NCBI RefSeq assembly: GCF_001457035.1
Contig: NZ_KQ758617.1
Location: forward strand, 186,001 to 250,000
Source: Fictibacillus enclensis
Lineage (GTDB): Bacteria > Bacillota > Bacilli > Bacillales > Fictibacillaceae
Direction: 5' to 3'
DNA: 64,000 nucleotides
The translations under genes were made by a program, and so were the position numbers. The notes beneath the pieces are model-generated. The model worked only from the letters and a program-made list of their open reading frames with translations, made no database searches and was not told the origin of the DNA. Positions 34,103-42,704 of this stretch are shown one piece after another; the stretch's first letter is position 1, and each line of letters begins with the position of its first letter.

Positions 34103-34208
34103 GCACCAAGACGCAAGTCTCTGGATGCTTACGAAATGGGGGAATAGGTGAGATAATGTAATCCCCTATACATATGAGATGCCTTGACCAGGGCATCTCT
34201 ATTTTTTT
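34103..34208 (+). ncRNA. Candidate structured small RNA
   Basis: A strong hairpin GCACCA.AGAC-GCAA-GTCT.TGG(A)TGC (34103-34128) with a GNRA tetraloop is followed by a GGGGG...CCCC pairing (34138-34166) and a perfect terminator, stem GAGATGCC / GGCATCTC (34176-34199), then TATTTTTTT. There is no coding potential. TGGTAAAAT just upstream could be an extended -10, but its start point would fall inside the first hairpin. It may instead be the 3' part of the GGCT-gene transcript. I cannot match it to a named RNA family. Confidence 0.45.
34176..34208 (+). terminator. Terminator after the GGCT-like gene/RNA candidate
   Basis: The 8-bp stem GAGATGCC / GGCATCTC with an 8-nt loop is followed by TATTTTTTT. 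Confidence 0.88.
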
Positions 34209-34220
34209 GCCAATACCAAT

Positions 34221-34256
34221 AAGCACTGTCCCAAATGAGGACAGTGCTTTCATTTT
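34221..34256. terminator. Hairpin between convergent genes
   Basis: The 11-bp stem AAGCACTGTCC / GGACAGTGCTT with a 7-nt loop abuts the stop of the minus-strand SGNH gene (34250-34252). In the plus direction it is followed by TCATTTTT, so it can act as a second plus-strand terminator and protects the minus transcript's 3' end. Confidence 0.75.
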
Positions 34257-35077
34257 TGCTGATAAGGTGCTTCTAATGTTTTAATCATTTGCTTAGCAAT
34301 CATTTCATGCCCTTTATCATTGGGATGAATGGCATCGTAAATCCATTCCTTTCTGTTTTCAGGTTTCAATACCTCACTGCTCGGGATGACAATCGATGGT
34401 TTATTGTTGGCTGTGGTTTCGTAGGCGATCAGATTCCAGTCATTCAATAACTTTCTCGTGGCAGGAAAAAAGGTCTCCTCTGAGTCCACCGCGTTGTACA
34501 ATTCGTTGTAAACAAGGATGGCGTCAGGATTTTCTTTTCGAATGATGGAAAAGATCTCAACCAGATTATTCTGATAGGATGATTTAACATTGGCATAATC
34601 CTGCAGCGCTTTAACCGGACCTTCCTTTAATGCGAGTGTAACGAGATCATTGCCCCCAATATTGATCGTTATCAAATCTGCCGAATGAATCCGCTCCTTC
34701 ATATCAGGGGTGGATAAAAATCTGAGCAGGTCTCCGCTTGTTGCCCCGGATATACCCTGGTTATCCAGAATCGCTTTCTTTCCGGTAAGCGAGGATATTT
34801 CATCGTTGGCTATTTTGATAAATCCACCTTCCGTCGATCCCCGTCCCTGTATGACTGAATCTCCCAGGGCAAGATGATGAATGGCCTTCCCGGGAAGATT
34901 TCTTAGGTGGCCGATATAGGAAACATTATGGGATTCAGGCTTATCGGCTGAGTCCTGTATAGCGGCATTTTGTGCTTTCAAACGGTCAATTTTAAATTGA
35001 GGATAATAATACCATCCTCCGACAGAGACAACTATCAAACCTAAAAGGATGAGCGCCAGCCATAGCCATTTCTTCAT
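34250..35077 (-). CDS. Membrane-anchored SGNH/GDSL hydrolase
   Basis: This 275-aa esterase/acylhydrolase has an N-terminal signal anchor (MKKWLWLALILLGLIVVSVGGW) followed by a short coiled segment. Block I is LALGDSVIQGRGS with the nucleophile Ser in GDS, block III is NIGGNDL, and block V is DAIHPNDKGHE with the catalytic Asp and His. All catalytic blocks are present. The active domain should face outside the membrane and cleave ester bonds in lipids or cell-wall acyl groups. AAAGGAGG precedes the start. Confidence 0.9.
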   Translation of the reverse strand: MKKWLWLALILLGLIVVSVGGWYYYPQFKIDRLKAQNAAIQDSADKPESHNVSYIGHLRNLPGKAIHHLALGDSVIQGRGSTEGGFIKIANDEISSLTGKKAILDNQGISGATSGDLLRFLSTPDMKERIHSADLITINIGGNDLVTLALKEGPVKALQDYANVKSSYQNNLVEIFSIIRKENPDAILVYNELYNAVDSEETFFPATRKLLNDWNLIAYETTANNKPSIVIPSSEVLKPENRKEWIYDAIHPNDKGHEMIAKQMIKTLEAPYQQK

Positions 35078-35180
35078 ATGCTGCCTCCTTTCAAGGTCCC
35101 CATTTTAAACCATTTCTCCCTCTCCTATCAATATATTAGCATGAAAGAAACATATGAGAGCGGTCTCACACCGGATCAAT

Positions 35181-35222
35181 AAAACAACATCCCGGCTCTT
35201 TTGTGCCGGGATGTTGTTGTTT
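35181..35222 (-). terminator. Terminator of the DUF1206 gene
   Basis: The 14-bp stem AACAACATCCCGGC / GCCGGGATGTTGTT with a 7-nt loop lies directly after the 35222 stop on the minus strand. Confidence 0.88.
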
Positions 35223-36076
35223 TAAGGGTCGAGCCTTCTGAAGCGTGCTTCAAAGAGCAGGTAAACGCCGTAGGCAACGAGACCGAGAGCTACTATGGTC
35301 AGGAGAACCTGCCCATAGGGCTGTTTAACAAGCTCCGCAAGTGCCCCGTCCAGTCCTTTCGTTTCATCAGGGTCTGCCTGGACGGCTGCACGGATGAGAA
35401 AGATGCCCATAATGGCAAAGACGATTCCGTGGGCGGAAATTCCAAATTTGCCAATGTAACGTGCTGTTTTCCATTCTTTTTGATTCATTTCTTCGCGCTT
35501 CAGTTTGTTTAAATATTTTTCCTTATAGGCCTTATAAAAATTAAAGATTCCTACCCCGATCAGAATGGCGCCAAGGAGCCCAATGATGAACTGGCCAAAA
35601 GGCTGAGCAAGAACTTTGGCTGAAAGTGTCTGGTATTTCTCGCTGGAGGAACCACTGCTAGCTCTGAATATAATCTTGATGGCACTTCCGCATAAGCCGA
35701 AATAGACACCTGCAACAATGAGGTAGCTTATGCGTGCCATCCATCCTTTTGCATCCTTCCCTTTGTGCTCGGGATCAAAGATTGCCATGATGACTTCCCA
35801 CAACGCATAGCCGGCAAGCCCGACAGCGAGCACTGCAAGCAGAATGGAGCCAAAAGGCTGCTTGGCGATCGTGTAAAGTGCACCAGAGGAAGTAGCGAGT
35901 TTCCCCTCCAAACCGAATGCAGTCATAACCGCAAGTACTCCAATGAGAATGTAAACGGCACCTTTCGACAGGTGGCCAAACCGGGCCATGCGAACAATCC
36001 ATGGCTCGGCTTCTTCTTTGTATTCTTCAGCTTTTCTTTCAGCGTGCTCTTTGTGCTGTGACAAATCTTTATCCAT
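35222..36076 (-). CDS. DUF1206 membrane protein
   Basis: This 284-aa protein has a charged N-terminus (QHKEHAERKAEEYKEEAEP) followed by six hydrophobic segments arranged as three tandem two-helix repeats. Each begins with a form of 'GxxxxGxVYxxxGxxA' (FGHLSKGAVYILIGVLAV, YLIVAGVYFGLCGSA, FGISAHGIVFAIMGIFL) and each later shows QPFG/QPYG. This threefold repeat identifies DUF1206, a family of unknown function. AAAGGGG precedes the start. It is monocistronic. Confidence 0.88.
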   Translation of the reverse strand: MDKDLSQHKEHAERKAEEYKEEAEPWIVRMARFGHLSKGAVYILIGVLAVMTAFGLEGKLATSSGALYTIAKQPFGSILLAVLAVGLAGYALWEVIMAIFDPEHKGKDAKGWMARISYLIVAGVYFGLCGSAIKIIFRASSGSSSEKYQTLSAKVLAQPFGQFIIGLLGAILIGVGIFNFYKAYKEKYLNKLKREEMNQKEWKTARYIGKFGISAHGIVFAIMGIFLIRAAVQADPDETKGLDGALAELVKQPYGQVLLTIVALGLVAYGVYLLFEARFRRLDP

Positions 36077-36224
36077 ATGGGTGCCCCTTTCAAAGGTTCT
36101 ATGTACTTAGTACCCATTTTCTCCAATTCATCAAACTAGCAGACAGCTGTCCAAACCCATATTCCATAATTTGCATACCATAGAAAGAAACCTTATGCAA
36201 TTTAATCTAAAGGGAGGGTTATAT

Positions 36225-36614
36225 ATGAAAGAACATTATTATGGGTTATGCTGTCAATATATGGGTCAGGATGTTGAAATCACCACCACCGATGGAAATC
36301 GATACGTAGGAACCATCCAAAATGTTGATGCGGAAAATGTGTATTTGCTTCCCCATCAGGATGATGGAACAGGAAGGTTCTTTCCGTTATTGGGTGCAGG
36401 GCTGATCGGTCTTGGACTCGGTACGATTGCCGGATTTGCACTCGCTCCGCGTCCGACAGTTGCCTTTGGCTACGGTTATGGGTACGGTGGTGTGGCTCCC
36501 TTTCCAGGCGCTTATGGAGGCGTACCGGGAGGATTTGGCGGCTACCCTGGTTATTATGGAGGCTACCCTGGTTATTATGGCGGCTTTCCGGGTGGCGGCT
36601 TTGGGGGCTTCTAA
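36225..36614 (+). CDS. Sm-like N-terminus with Gly/Tyr/Pro-rich tail
   Basis: This 129-aa protein starts at ATG 36225 (GGGAGGGTT upstream). Residues 1-50 look Sm-like: QYMGQDVEITTTDGNRYVGTIQNVDAENVYLLP. A Gly-rich hydrophobic segment (LLGAGLIGLGLGTIAGFAL, about 56-74) follows. The tail has tandem GGYPGYYGGYPGYYGGFPGG units. Gly/Tyr tails are common in spore coat and surface proteins of Bacillus, so a spore or surface location is possible (inference). The nucleotide repeat of the PGYYGGY unit could expand or contract. It ends at its own terminator. Confidence 0.75.
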   Translation: MKEHYYGLCCQYMGQDVEITTTDGNRYVGTIQNVDAENVYLLPHQDDGTGRFFPLLGAGLIGLGLGTIAGFALAPRPTVAFGYGYGYGGVAPFPGAYGGVPGGFGGYPGYYGGYPGYYGGFPGGGFGGF

Positions 36615-36625
36615 TGCACGTATGA

Positions 36626-36665
36626 AAAACTCATCTGCAAAAACGATGAGTTTTCTTTTTTTTAC
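36626..36665 (+). terminator. Terminator of the Gly-rich gene
   Basis: The 10-bp stem AAAACTCATC / GATGAGTTTT with a 9-nt loop is followed by CTTTTTTTTT. Confidence 0.9.
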
Positions 36666-36699
36666 TGAACAGAATAAAAGTTCTGGATACCGTACAGAC

Positions 36700-36728
36700 T
36701 TGACATTATGGCGGAAAAACTGTACTAT
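36700..36728 (+). promoter_or_regulatory. Sigma-A promoter of the glyQS T-box operon
   Basis: TTGACA (36700-36705), a 17-bp spacer, then TACTAT (36723-36728). This fits transcription start about 36735, at the head of the T-box leader. Confidence 0.85.
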
Positions 36729-36734
36729 TTTTTC

Positions 36735-36966
36735 CATAATCGAAGATCATAACGCAATGACAGACCAATAGTATCTGAGCCTCTTTAGAATGAAGCGAAC
36801 CGGGGATGGTGAAAGCCCGGTCAAATGTTCAGAGAAACGGAAGTCTCGAGCCATTAATTGACCAAAGCGGATGCAATAGTGATTGCATCAATTGGGGTGG
36901 AACCGCGTGAGTACAGCTCTCGTCCCTGGACAAACAGGATTTGTCTATGGGCGGGGGCTTTTTTGG
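36735..36966 (+). promoter_or_regulatory. T-box leader of glyQS
   Basis: The leader contains the AGTA element (about 36769-36772), the apical GGATGGTGAAAGCCC region of stem I, and the T-box core GGTGGAACCGCG (36896-36907). A terminator follows with stem AGCTCTCGTCC / GGGCGGGGGCT and TTTTTT (36915-36966). The bulge reads TGGA, which would pair with a UCCA acceptor end; tRNA-Gly has discriminator U, so the fit to glycine is direct. The specifier codon could not be placed with certainty. Confidence 0.92.
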
Positions 36967-37003
36967 TTTTCAAAAAGCAAATGCGAATAAAGGAGAGAAT
37001 GAC

Positions 37004-38386
37004 ATGAGTGTGACAATGGAGCAAGTCGTCAACATGGCGAAACAGCGCGGATTTATTTTTCCGGGATCTGAAATCTACGGAGGACTTTCAAATACTTGGG
37101 ATTATGGCCCGCTCGGTGTGGAGCTGAAAAACAATGTAAAAAAAGCCTGGTGGAAAAAGTTTGTTCAGGAGTCCCCTTACAATGTAGGTCTCGATGCTGC
37201 AATCCTGATGAATCCACAAACATGGGTGGCTTCAGGACACATTGGAAACTTCAATGACCCAATGATAGACTGTAAACAGTGTAAAGCACGCCACCGTGCG
37301 GACAAGCTCATTGAAGATGCGCTTTCCGAAAAAGGCATTGAAAAGATTGTGGATGGATTGTCATTTGATGAAATGGAAAAATTGATTGAAGAACATAACA
37401 TTGCCTGTCCTGAATGCGGAGCACATGATTTTACTTCCATCCGCCAATTTAACCTGATGTTCAAGACATTCCAGGGGGTAACAGAGTCCAGTACGAACGA
37501 AATCTATCTTCGCCCTGAAACAGCGCAGGGGATCTTTGTAAACTTTAAAAACGTTCAGCGTACCATGAGGAAAAAGCTGCCGTTTGGTATTGCACAAGTA
37601 GGCAAAAGCTTCCGAAACGAAATCACGCCAGGAAACTTTACATTCCGTACTCGGGAATTTGAACAGATGGAACTTGAATTCTTCTGCAAACCGGGAGAGG
37701 AATTGAAATGGTTCGATTTCTGGAAGCAATACGCCCATGATTTCCTATTGAATCTTGGCATGAAGCAGGATAAGCTTCGCCTTCGTGATCATGAATCCGA
37801 AGAGCTTTCTCACTACAGCAACGCGACGACAGATTTTGAATATCAGTTCCCATTTGGATGGGGCGAGCTCTGGGGAATTGCTTCCCGCACCGACTTTGAC
37901 TTGAAGCGCCACAGCGAACATTCCGGAGAAGATTTCAATTATATTGATCAGGAAACGAACGACCGCTATGTTCCGTATTGCATCGAACCATCGCTTGGAG
38001 CAGATCGTGTCACCCTTGCCTTCTTGATTGATGCTTATGAAGAGGAAGAGCTGGAAGGCGGAGACACACGAAATGTGCTTCATCTGCACCCTGCCCTTGC
38101 GCCGTTTAAAGCAGCGGTACTGCCACTTTCCAAAAAATTATCCGAGGAAGCGCGTGAAGTGTTCGCAGGTCTTGCCAAGGACTTTATGGTGGATTATGAC
38201 GAAACCGGATCAATCGGAAAACGGTACCGCAGACAAGATGAAATCGGAACGCCGTTTTGTATCACGTATGATTTTGATTCGAAGGAAGACCAGCAAGTAA
38301 CAGTTCGTGACCGTGATACAATGGAACAGGTGCGTATGCCGGTATCCGAATTGCGTGCGTTTCTCGAGCAAAAAATCAGCTTCTAA
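37004..38386 (+). CDS. glyQS: Glycyl-tRNA synthetase, single-chain class II
   Basis: This 460-aa homodimeric synthetase charges tRNA-Gly. Motif 1 and the substrate region include [18 protein letters not shown] and [12 protein letters not shown]. The Cys-rich insert has CKQCKARH and CPECGAHD. Motif 2 is [30 protein letters not shown] and motif 3 is [14 protein letters not shown]. The C-terminal anticodon-binding domain spans about 360-460. ATG 37004 follows AAAGGAG; the longer ORF start at 36941 lies within the terminator. It is controlled by the upstream T-box. Confidence 0.96.
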   Translation: MSVTMEQVVNMAKQRGFIFPGSEIYGGLSNTWDYGPLGVELKNNVKKAWWKKFVQESPYNVGLDAAILMNPQTWVASGHIGNFNDPMIDCKQCKARHRADKLIEDALSEKGIEKIVDGLSFDEMEKLIEEHNIACPECGAHDFTSIRQFNLMFKTFQGVTESSTNEIYLRPETAQGIFVNFKNVQRTMRKKLPFGIAQVGKSFRNEITPGNFTFRTREFEQMELEFFCKPGEELKWFDFWKQYAHDFLLNLGMKQDKLRLRDHESEELSHYSNATTDFEYQFPFGWGELWGIASRTDFDLKRHSEHSGEDFNYIDQETNDRYVPYCIEPSLGADRVTLAFLIDAYEEEELEGGDTRNVLHLHPALAPFKAAVLPLSKKLSEEAREVFAGLAKDFMVDYDETGSIGKRYRRQDEIGTPFCITYDFDSKEDQQVTVRDRDTMEQVRMPVSELRAFLEQKISF

Positions 38387-38390
38387 TCAC

Positions 38391-38418
38391 TTTACATTTT
38401 TTTCGCTCGTGGTAAGAT
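38391..38418 (+). promoter_or_regulatory. Sigma-A promoter of the thiazole operon
   Basis: TTTACA (38391-38396), a 16-bp spacer, then TAAGAT (38413-38418), just upstream of the first TPP riboswitch. Confidence 0.7.
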
Positions 38419-38441
38419 GAAAATAACTTCATATTATAGCA

Positions 38442-38529
38442 ACACTGGGGGAGCCTTCCTGGCTGAGACTGAACGCATTGTTCTAAACCCTTTGAACCTG
38501 ATCTGGATGATGCCAGCGTAGGGAAGTGC
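38442..38529 (+). promoter_or_regulatory. TPP riboswitch (THI box) of tenI-thiOSGF
   Basis: P1 closes with CACT (38443-38446) and AGTG (38525-38528). The conserved blocks are GGGGAGCC...GGCTGAGA and ACCCTTTGAACCTGATCTGGATGATGCCAGCGTAGGGAAG, diagnostic of the TPP-sensing aptamer. A terminator follows at 38583-38613, so TPP would stop transcription. Confidence 0.96.
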
Positions 38530-38582
38530 CACTGCACAGCTTTGACAGCTGCTGCAGCTGATTTGAAAAAACAGTGAATCAG

Positions 38583-38613
38583 CCACTCTTTCTACGCAAA
38601 GAGTGGTTTTTTT
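38583..38613 (+). terminator. Riboswitch-controlled terminator 1
   Basis: The 9-bp stem CCACTCTTT / AAAGAGTGG with a 6-nt loop is followed by seven T. It ends 22 bp before the tenI start. Confidence 0.93.
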
Positions 38614-38634
38614 GTATGGAAATGAGGAATGGAA

Positions 38635-39267
38635 ATGTACCCATTGGAGTTCCATGTCATCACGGACGGCAAACAGAGCGAAGACCGTATTCTTTCAGTG
38701 TCATCCATCCTTGCCCCCCATGTGACAGCAATACATATCAGAGAAAACAGCCAGGCTGCAGGCGACATTTACAGTTTGTCCGAAAAGCTGAAGCAATGTG
38801 GGATACAAAACGAAGCCATTTATATGAATGACCGTGTGGATGTTGCGGTAGCTGCAGGACTCGGCGGCATTCATTTAAAGGAAAGCAGTCTTGCGCCAGA
38901 TGTGGTCAGGCATCATTTTCCTTCTTTTAGAATCGGTCAGTCAGTCCATTCGAGGGATGGGGCGATCCAGGCGGAACAGAAGGGGGCGGACTATCTTTTC
39001 TTTGGTCATGTTTTTTCAACCGAAAGCAAAAAGGATAAAGAGCCAAGGGGACTTGATCAATTGCAGGAGGTGGCCGAAGCGGTCAGCATTCCGGTTCTCG
39101 CCATAGGAGGAATTTCTCCGGAGAGAGTTGGCGCCATTGTCAGCGCAGGAGCATCGGGCATTGCTGTCATGTCAGGAATCTGGAAGGCGGAAGATCCAGT
39201 TTCGATAGCCAAACAGTACAAAGCAGTTTTAATGAAAGAGAGTGATCAGGATGCGCAAACATTATGA
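38635..39267 (+). CDS. tenI: Thiazole tautomerase TenI
   Basis: This 210-aa TIM-barrel protein of the ThiE/TenI fold converts the ThiG product to the aromatic carboxythiazole phosphate. MYPLEFHVITDG, YMNDRVDVAVAAGLGGIHL and FGHVFSTESKKD are visible, and SIPVLAIGGISPERV near the C-terminus is the phosphate-binding loop. The missing ThiE-specific pyrimidine motifs and the operon position favour TenI over ThiE. ATG 38635 is preferred to 38629 because TGAGGA (38623-38628) directly abuts the latter. It overlaps thiO by 17 bp. Confidence 0.92.
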   Translation: MYPLEFHVITDGKQSEDRILSVSSILAPHVTAIHIRENSQAAGDIYSLSEKLKQCGIQNEAIYMNDRVDVAVAAGLGGIHLKESSLAPDVVRHHFPSFRIGQSVHSRDGAIQAEQKGADYLFFGHVFSTESKKDKEPRGLDQLQEVAEAVSIPVLAIGGISPERVGAIVSAGASGIAVMSGIWKAEDPVSIAKQYKAVLMKESDQDAQTL

Positions 39268-40381
39268 TGTCATCATCGTCGGCGGAGGGGTCATTGGCAG
39301 TTCGATCGCCTACTTTCTTCGCCGTCACACCCCTTACAACGTTCTTGTATTGGAACGAAACAAAATTGGAAGTGAAGCCTCTTCTGCGGCGGCCGGCATG
39401 CTCGGAGCCCAGGCGGAGATTCATGAAGCAGGCCCGCTGTATGAGATGGCCAGACAGAGCAGGCAGCTTTTTCCGGAACTAAGTTATGAACTTAAGGAAA
39501 TCAGCGGTGTGGATATGGAATGGGTGGATAAAGGATTGTTTAAAACAGCCAAAGACAGCTGTGAGGCTGAAAGGCTGCAGGATTTGGCTGCCTTTCACAG
39601 GGCTAACGGACAGCCCGCCGAGTGGATGGACGTGGATGAACTTTGTAAAAAGGAACCAAACGCATCAGCGGAGCTGGCGGGCGCCCTGTTTTTGCCGAAG
39701 GACGGTCAGGTGAATGCTCCCAAGCTGACTCAGGCCTACGCCCAGGCCGCTGTAAAGCTGGGTGCCGATTTTATGGAGTATACAGAGGCTGTTGGCTTCG
39801 AATTTGCCCAACTGGGAACAGGCGTGCAAACCAGCGCAGGCACGTTTTATGGGGAAAAACTGGTGCTGGCTTCAGGCGTATGGACAGGGAGACTTGCTGC
39901 CCAGACAGGCCTTCATATGCCGGTCTTTCCCGTAAAAGGAGAATGTCTGTCACTGAATTTTATGGAGCCTGTCATTACCTCAAGCATCATTTCAAAAGAC
40001 TGCTACCTTGTGCCGAAACAGGGAGGCAGACTGGTGATCGGCGCGACGATGCGTACGGGAACCTATGACCGGAAAGTAACCGCTGAAGCCGTCGGGCAAT
40101 TGCTTGAGGGTGCGATAAAGGTGGTTCCCGGCATCCGTAATGGAGAATGGGAGAAGGCGTGGAGCGGCTTTCGTCCGCAAACACCGGACGGCCTGCCGTA
40201 TATGGGGAAACATCCCAACCATTCCAACATTTATTTTGCAGCCGGGCATTTCAGAAACGGAATTCTTTTGAGCCCGATTACCGGGCAATGGATAACCGAG
40301 CTGGTTTGCGGAAGGAAAGAGGAGCAAAGTCTGAATGAGTTTGCTCCCGAACGGTTTGTACTTGAACAAATGAAAGGATGA
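39251..40381 (+). CDS. thiO: Glycine oxidase ThiO
   Basis: This 376-aa FAD flavoprotein oxidises glycine to iminoacetate (dehydroglycine), the thiazole precursor in Bacillus. The N-terminal Rossmann motif is VIIVGGGVIGSSIAYFL (about 8-24). NKIGSEASSAAAGMLGAQ is a DAO-family signature. A GEK-LVLASGVWTG segment and the C-terminal FRPQTPDGLPYMG and FAAGHFRNGILLSPITG complete the fold. The start codon is uncertain: ATG 39251 or GTG 39242. It is translationally overlapped by tenI and followed 6 bp later by thiS. Confidence 0.94.
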   Translation: MRKHYDVIIVGGGVIGSSIAYFLRRHTPYNVLVLERNKIGSEASSAAAGMLGAQAEIHEAGPLYEMARQSRQLFPELSYELKEISGVDMEWVDKGLFKTAKDSCEAERLQDLAAFHRANGQPAEWMDVDELCKKEPNASAELAGALFLPKDGQVNAPKLTQAYAQAAVKLGADFMEYTEAVGFEFAQLGTGVQTSAGTFYGEKLVLASGVWTGRLAAQTGLHMPVFPVKGECLSLNFMEPVITSSIISKDCYLVPKQGGRLVIGATMRTGTYDRKVTAEAVGQLLEGAIKVVPGIRNGEWEKAWSGFRPQTPDGLPYMGKHPNHSNIYFAAGHFRNGILLSPITGQWITELVCGRKEEQSLNEFAPERFVLEQMKG

Positions 40382-40387
40382 GGGGAC

Positions 40388-40588
40388 ATGAAGCTGATCG
40401 TAAACGGAAACACAATGGAAGTTGCCCGGGTTCAGACGGTTGATGATTTAATCAAAGAGCTAAAGCTGGCTGGCAAGGGGGCGATCGTAGAGCTTAATGA
40501 AGAAATCTTGAACAAAAGCCAGCATGCCGAAACGGTATTGGCCAACGGAGATAAAGTAGAGATAGTCCATTTTGTAGGAGGAGGATGA
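40388..40588 (+). CDS. thiS: Sulfur carrier protein ThiS
   Basis: This 66-aa ubiquitin-like protein begins [12 protein letters not shown], has the loop EIVHFVGGG, and ends in Gly-Gly-Gly. The terminal Gly-Gly is adenylated by ThiF and converted to a thiocarboxylate that supplies sulfur to ThiG. Length and C-terminus are exactly as expected. It lies 6 bp after thiO and precedes thiG. Confidence 0.96.
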   Translation: MKLIVNGNTMEVARVQTVDDLIKELKLAGKGAIVELNEEILNKSQHAETVLANGDKVEIVHFVGGG

Positions 40589-40593
40589 GCATT

Positions 40594-41358
40594 ATGCTTA
40601 AAATTGGAAACCATGAATTTTCTTCACGTCTTCTTTTGGGAACGGGAAAATTCCCGGATTTTGATGTTCAAAAAGAAGCGGTTAACGTATCAGGTACAGA
40701 GATTCTGACATTTGCAGTCAGGAGAATGAATATTTTTGATCCGGAACAGCCAAATTTTTTAGAAAAGCTGGATGCGTCGAAATATACTCTGCTTCCCAAT
40801 ACGGCGGGTGCCAAAACAGCAGAAGAAGCGGTCAGGATCGCAAAGCTGGCAAAAGCATCAGGTTTATGTGATATGATTAAGGTAGAAGTTATAGGAGATT
40901 TCAAGACCCTTCTGCCTGATCCGGTAGAAACGCTGAGAGCGTCGGAGATCTTGCTGAATGAAGGATTTACGGTTCTGCCTTATGCTTCTGATGATGTACT
41001 TCTTGCAAAGAAATTAGAGGACCTTGGCGTGCATGCCATTATGCCCGGAGCTTCACCCATTGGTTCGGGCCTTGGAATCATCAACCCCTTAAATATCAGC
41101 CTGATCGTCGAGCAGGCAACGATACCGGTTATTGTGGATGCCGGGATCGGATCGCCGGCAGATGCCGCGTTGGCGATGGAACTCGGCGCTGATGGTGTGC
41201 TGCTGAACACAGCCGTCTCGGGCGCAGAGGATCCTGTGAAAATGGCAAAAGCGATGAAGCTTGCGATCGAAGCGGGAAGGCTTGGTTATGAAGCGGGACG
41301 AATTCCGAAGAGACGGTATGCCACGGCAAGCAGCCCGCTGGAGGGAATGAGTGTTTAA
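40594..41358 (+). CDS. thiG: Thiazole synthase ThiG
   Basis: This 254-aa TIM barrel joins dehydroglycine, deoxyxylulose 5-phosphate and ThiS-thiocarboxylate. Signatures are [41 protein letters not shown] and the Schiff-base Lys96 in [42 protein letters not shown] is the phosphate-binding part. ATG 40594 is chosen because GGAGGAGG (40577-40584) abuts the alternative ATG 40585. The stop overlaps the thiF start by one base. Confidence 0.97.
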   Translation: MLKIGNHEFSSRLLLGTGKFPDFDVQKEAVNVSGTEILTFAVRRMNIFDPEQPNFLEKLDASKYTLLPNTAGAKTAEEAVRIAKLAKASGLCDMIKVEVIGDFKTLLPDPVETLRASEILLNEGFTVLPYASDDVLLAKKLEDLGVHAIMPGASPIGSGLGIINPLNISLIVEQATIPVIVDAGIGSPADAALAMELGADGVLLNTAVSGAEDPVKMAKAMKLAIEAGRLGYEAGRIPKRRYATASSPLEGMSV

Positions 41359-42380
41359 TGAACGATCGCTACTCCAGGCAGATCTTATTTGATCCGATCG
41401 GAGAAGGGGGCCAGGAGCTCCTGGCCAATAAGCATGTACTGATCATTGGTGCTGGGGCACTGGGCACTGGAAATGCAGAAGTTCTTGCCCGTGCGGGCGT
41501 TGGGAAGATCACAATCGTCGACCGGGATTATGTGGAGTGGAGCAACCTGCAGCGGCAGCAGCTGTTTTGCGAGGAAGATGCAAAATACCGGATGCCCAAA
41601 GCGGTGGCGGCAAGAGAACGGCTGGAACAGCTTAACTCTGATATCCAGGTCGAAGGGCTTGTTATGGATGCAGGTGCCGAAGAGCTGAGGGAGCTGACAG
41701 AATTTGTCCACCTCATCATTGATGCCACGGATAATTTTGATACAAGGCTTCTGATTAATGATATTTCTCAGGAAACCAAGATCCCATGGATCTATGGTGC
41801 CTGTGTGGGAAGCTATGGCCTTTGCTATACCATTATACCGGGAGAGACTCCTTGTCTTAGCTGTTTGCTGGAAAAGGTGCCGATGGGCGGAGCTACGTGC
41901 GATACAGCAGGCATTATAGCACCCGCTGTACAGACGGTTGTAGCCCATCAGACAGCGGAAGCGTTAAAGTTGTTAACCGAAAACAAGGAAGCACTCCGGA
42001 ACAAACTGGTTTCCTTTGACCTATGGAACAATTATTACATGGCGATGGATGTAAGGAAGTTAAAGAAACAGGATTGTCCTTCCTGTGGAAATCATCCAAC
42101 GTATCCTTTTTTGAATCCCGAAAACCAGACAAAAACAGCCGTGCTCTGTGGAAGAGATACCGTGCAAATCCGTCCCTCTGAGCATGGGGAACGGGATCTG
42201 GAGGAGCTTTCCGGGGTGCTGGCACGATTGGGAGGCAGGATTGAACAAAATCCGTATTTGCTCTCCTATCGGGCGGATGAACAGCACCGGCTTGTTTTCT
42301 TCAAGGACGGACGAGTTTTAATCCATGGTACGAAAGATATAGCTGAAGCGAAAAATCTGTACTATAGTTTGATAGGATAA
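41358..42380 (+). CDS. thiF: ThiS adenylyltransferase ThiF
   Basis: This 340-aa E1-like enzyme adenylates the C-terminus of ThiS. RYSRQILFDPIGEGGQELLANKHVLIIGAGALGTGNAEVLARAGVG is the ATP-binding N-terminus, followed by RDYVEWSNLQRQQLF. A zinc site is formed by CLSC (about 171-174) and CPSC. The C-terminal ~80 residues are a short extra domain. The gene overlaps the thiG stop (TAATG) and ends the thiazole operon. No thiD follows, unlike B. subtilis. Confidence 0.95.
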   Translation: MNDRYSRQILFDPIGEGGQELLANKHVLIIGAGALGTGNAEVLARAGVGKITIVDRDYVEWSNLQRQQLFCEEDAKYRMPKAVAARERLEQLNSDIQVEGLVMDAGAEELRELTEFVHLIIDATDNFDTRLLINDISQETKIPWIYGACVGSYGLCYTIIPGETPCLSCLLEKVPMGGATCDTAGIIAPAVQTVVAHQTAEALKLLTENKEALRNKLVSFDLWNNYYMAMDVRKLKKQDCPSCGNHPTYPFLNPENQTKTAVLCGRDTVQIRPSEHGERDLEELSGVLARLGGRIEQNPYLLSYRADEQHRLVFFKDGRVLIHGTKDIAEAKNLYYSLIG

Positions 42381-42392
42381 TTGAATAGCACT

Positions 42393-42480
42393 CTGCTAGG
42401 GGAGCCGGAAACGGCTGAGACTGAACCTTTGTTCTACACCCTTGGAACCTGATCTGGATGATGCCAGCGTAGGGAAGCAG
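42393..42480 (+). promoter_or_regulatory. TPP riboswitch (THI box) of the thiamin salvage operon
   Basis: P1 is CTGCT (42393-42397) / AGCAG (42476-42480). Inside are GGGGAGCC...GGCTGAGA and ACCCTTGGAACCTGATCTGGATGATGCCAGCGTAGGGA, as in the first TPP aptamer. It starts only 12 bp after the thiF stop, so read-through from the thiazole operon also passes through it. A terminator follows at 42518-42549. Confidence 0.96.
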
Positions 42481-42517
42481 GCTTGCGAAACGGTTTTTAG
42501 ACGAATCGATCATACAG

Positions 42518-42549
42518 CCGCCTTCCTCATCTGGGGAAGGCGGTTTTTT
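42518..42549 (+). terminator. Riboswitch-controlled terminator 2
   Basis: The 9-bp stem CCGCCTTCC / GGAAGGCGG with an 8-nt loop is followed by six T. Confidence 0.92.
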
Positions 42550-42704
42550 ATATGCATAAGGATCAGCGATAAAAATCCTCATTGATATGTTGATTGGAGT
42601 GCAAGGTGCGAGATCCTCGAAAATGAACTTCACATTTTCTTCGTGCGATGTAACGCTGCTGAAGCGTTCCTTGTCCAGCGGGATATGCGTGACAGGTGAG
42701 AGCA
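42550..42704 (+). other. Spacer between TPP terminator and repeat array
   Basis: About 155 bp without an ORF that has a ribosome binding site. It leads directly into the 22-bp repeat array. Together with the array it separates the TPP riboswitch from ylmB by about 450 bp, an unusually long leader. Confidence 0.4.

Noticed and set aside
37177-38089. Long minus-strand ORFs opposite glyQS
   Set aside because: They are antisense shadows of a well conserved gene, without ribosome binding sites or family features.
38635-39267. Thiamin phosphate synthase ThiE
   Set aside because: Shares the fold, but the place before thiO-thiS-thiG-thiF and the lack of ThiE pyrimidine-binding motifs point to TenI.
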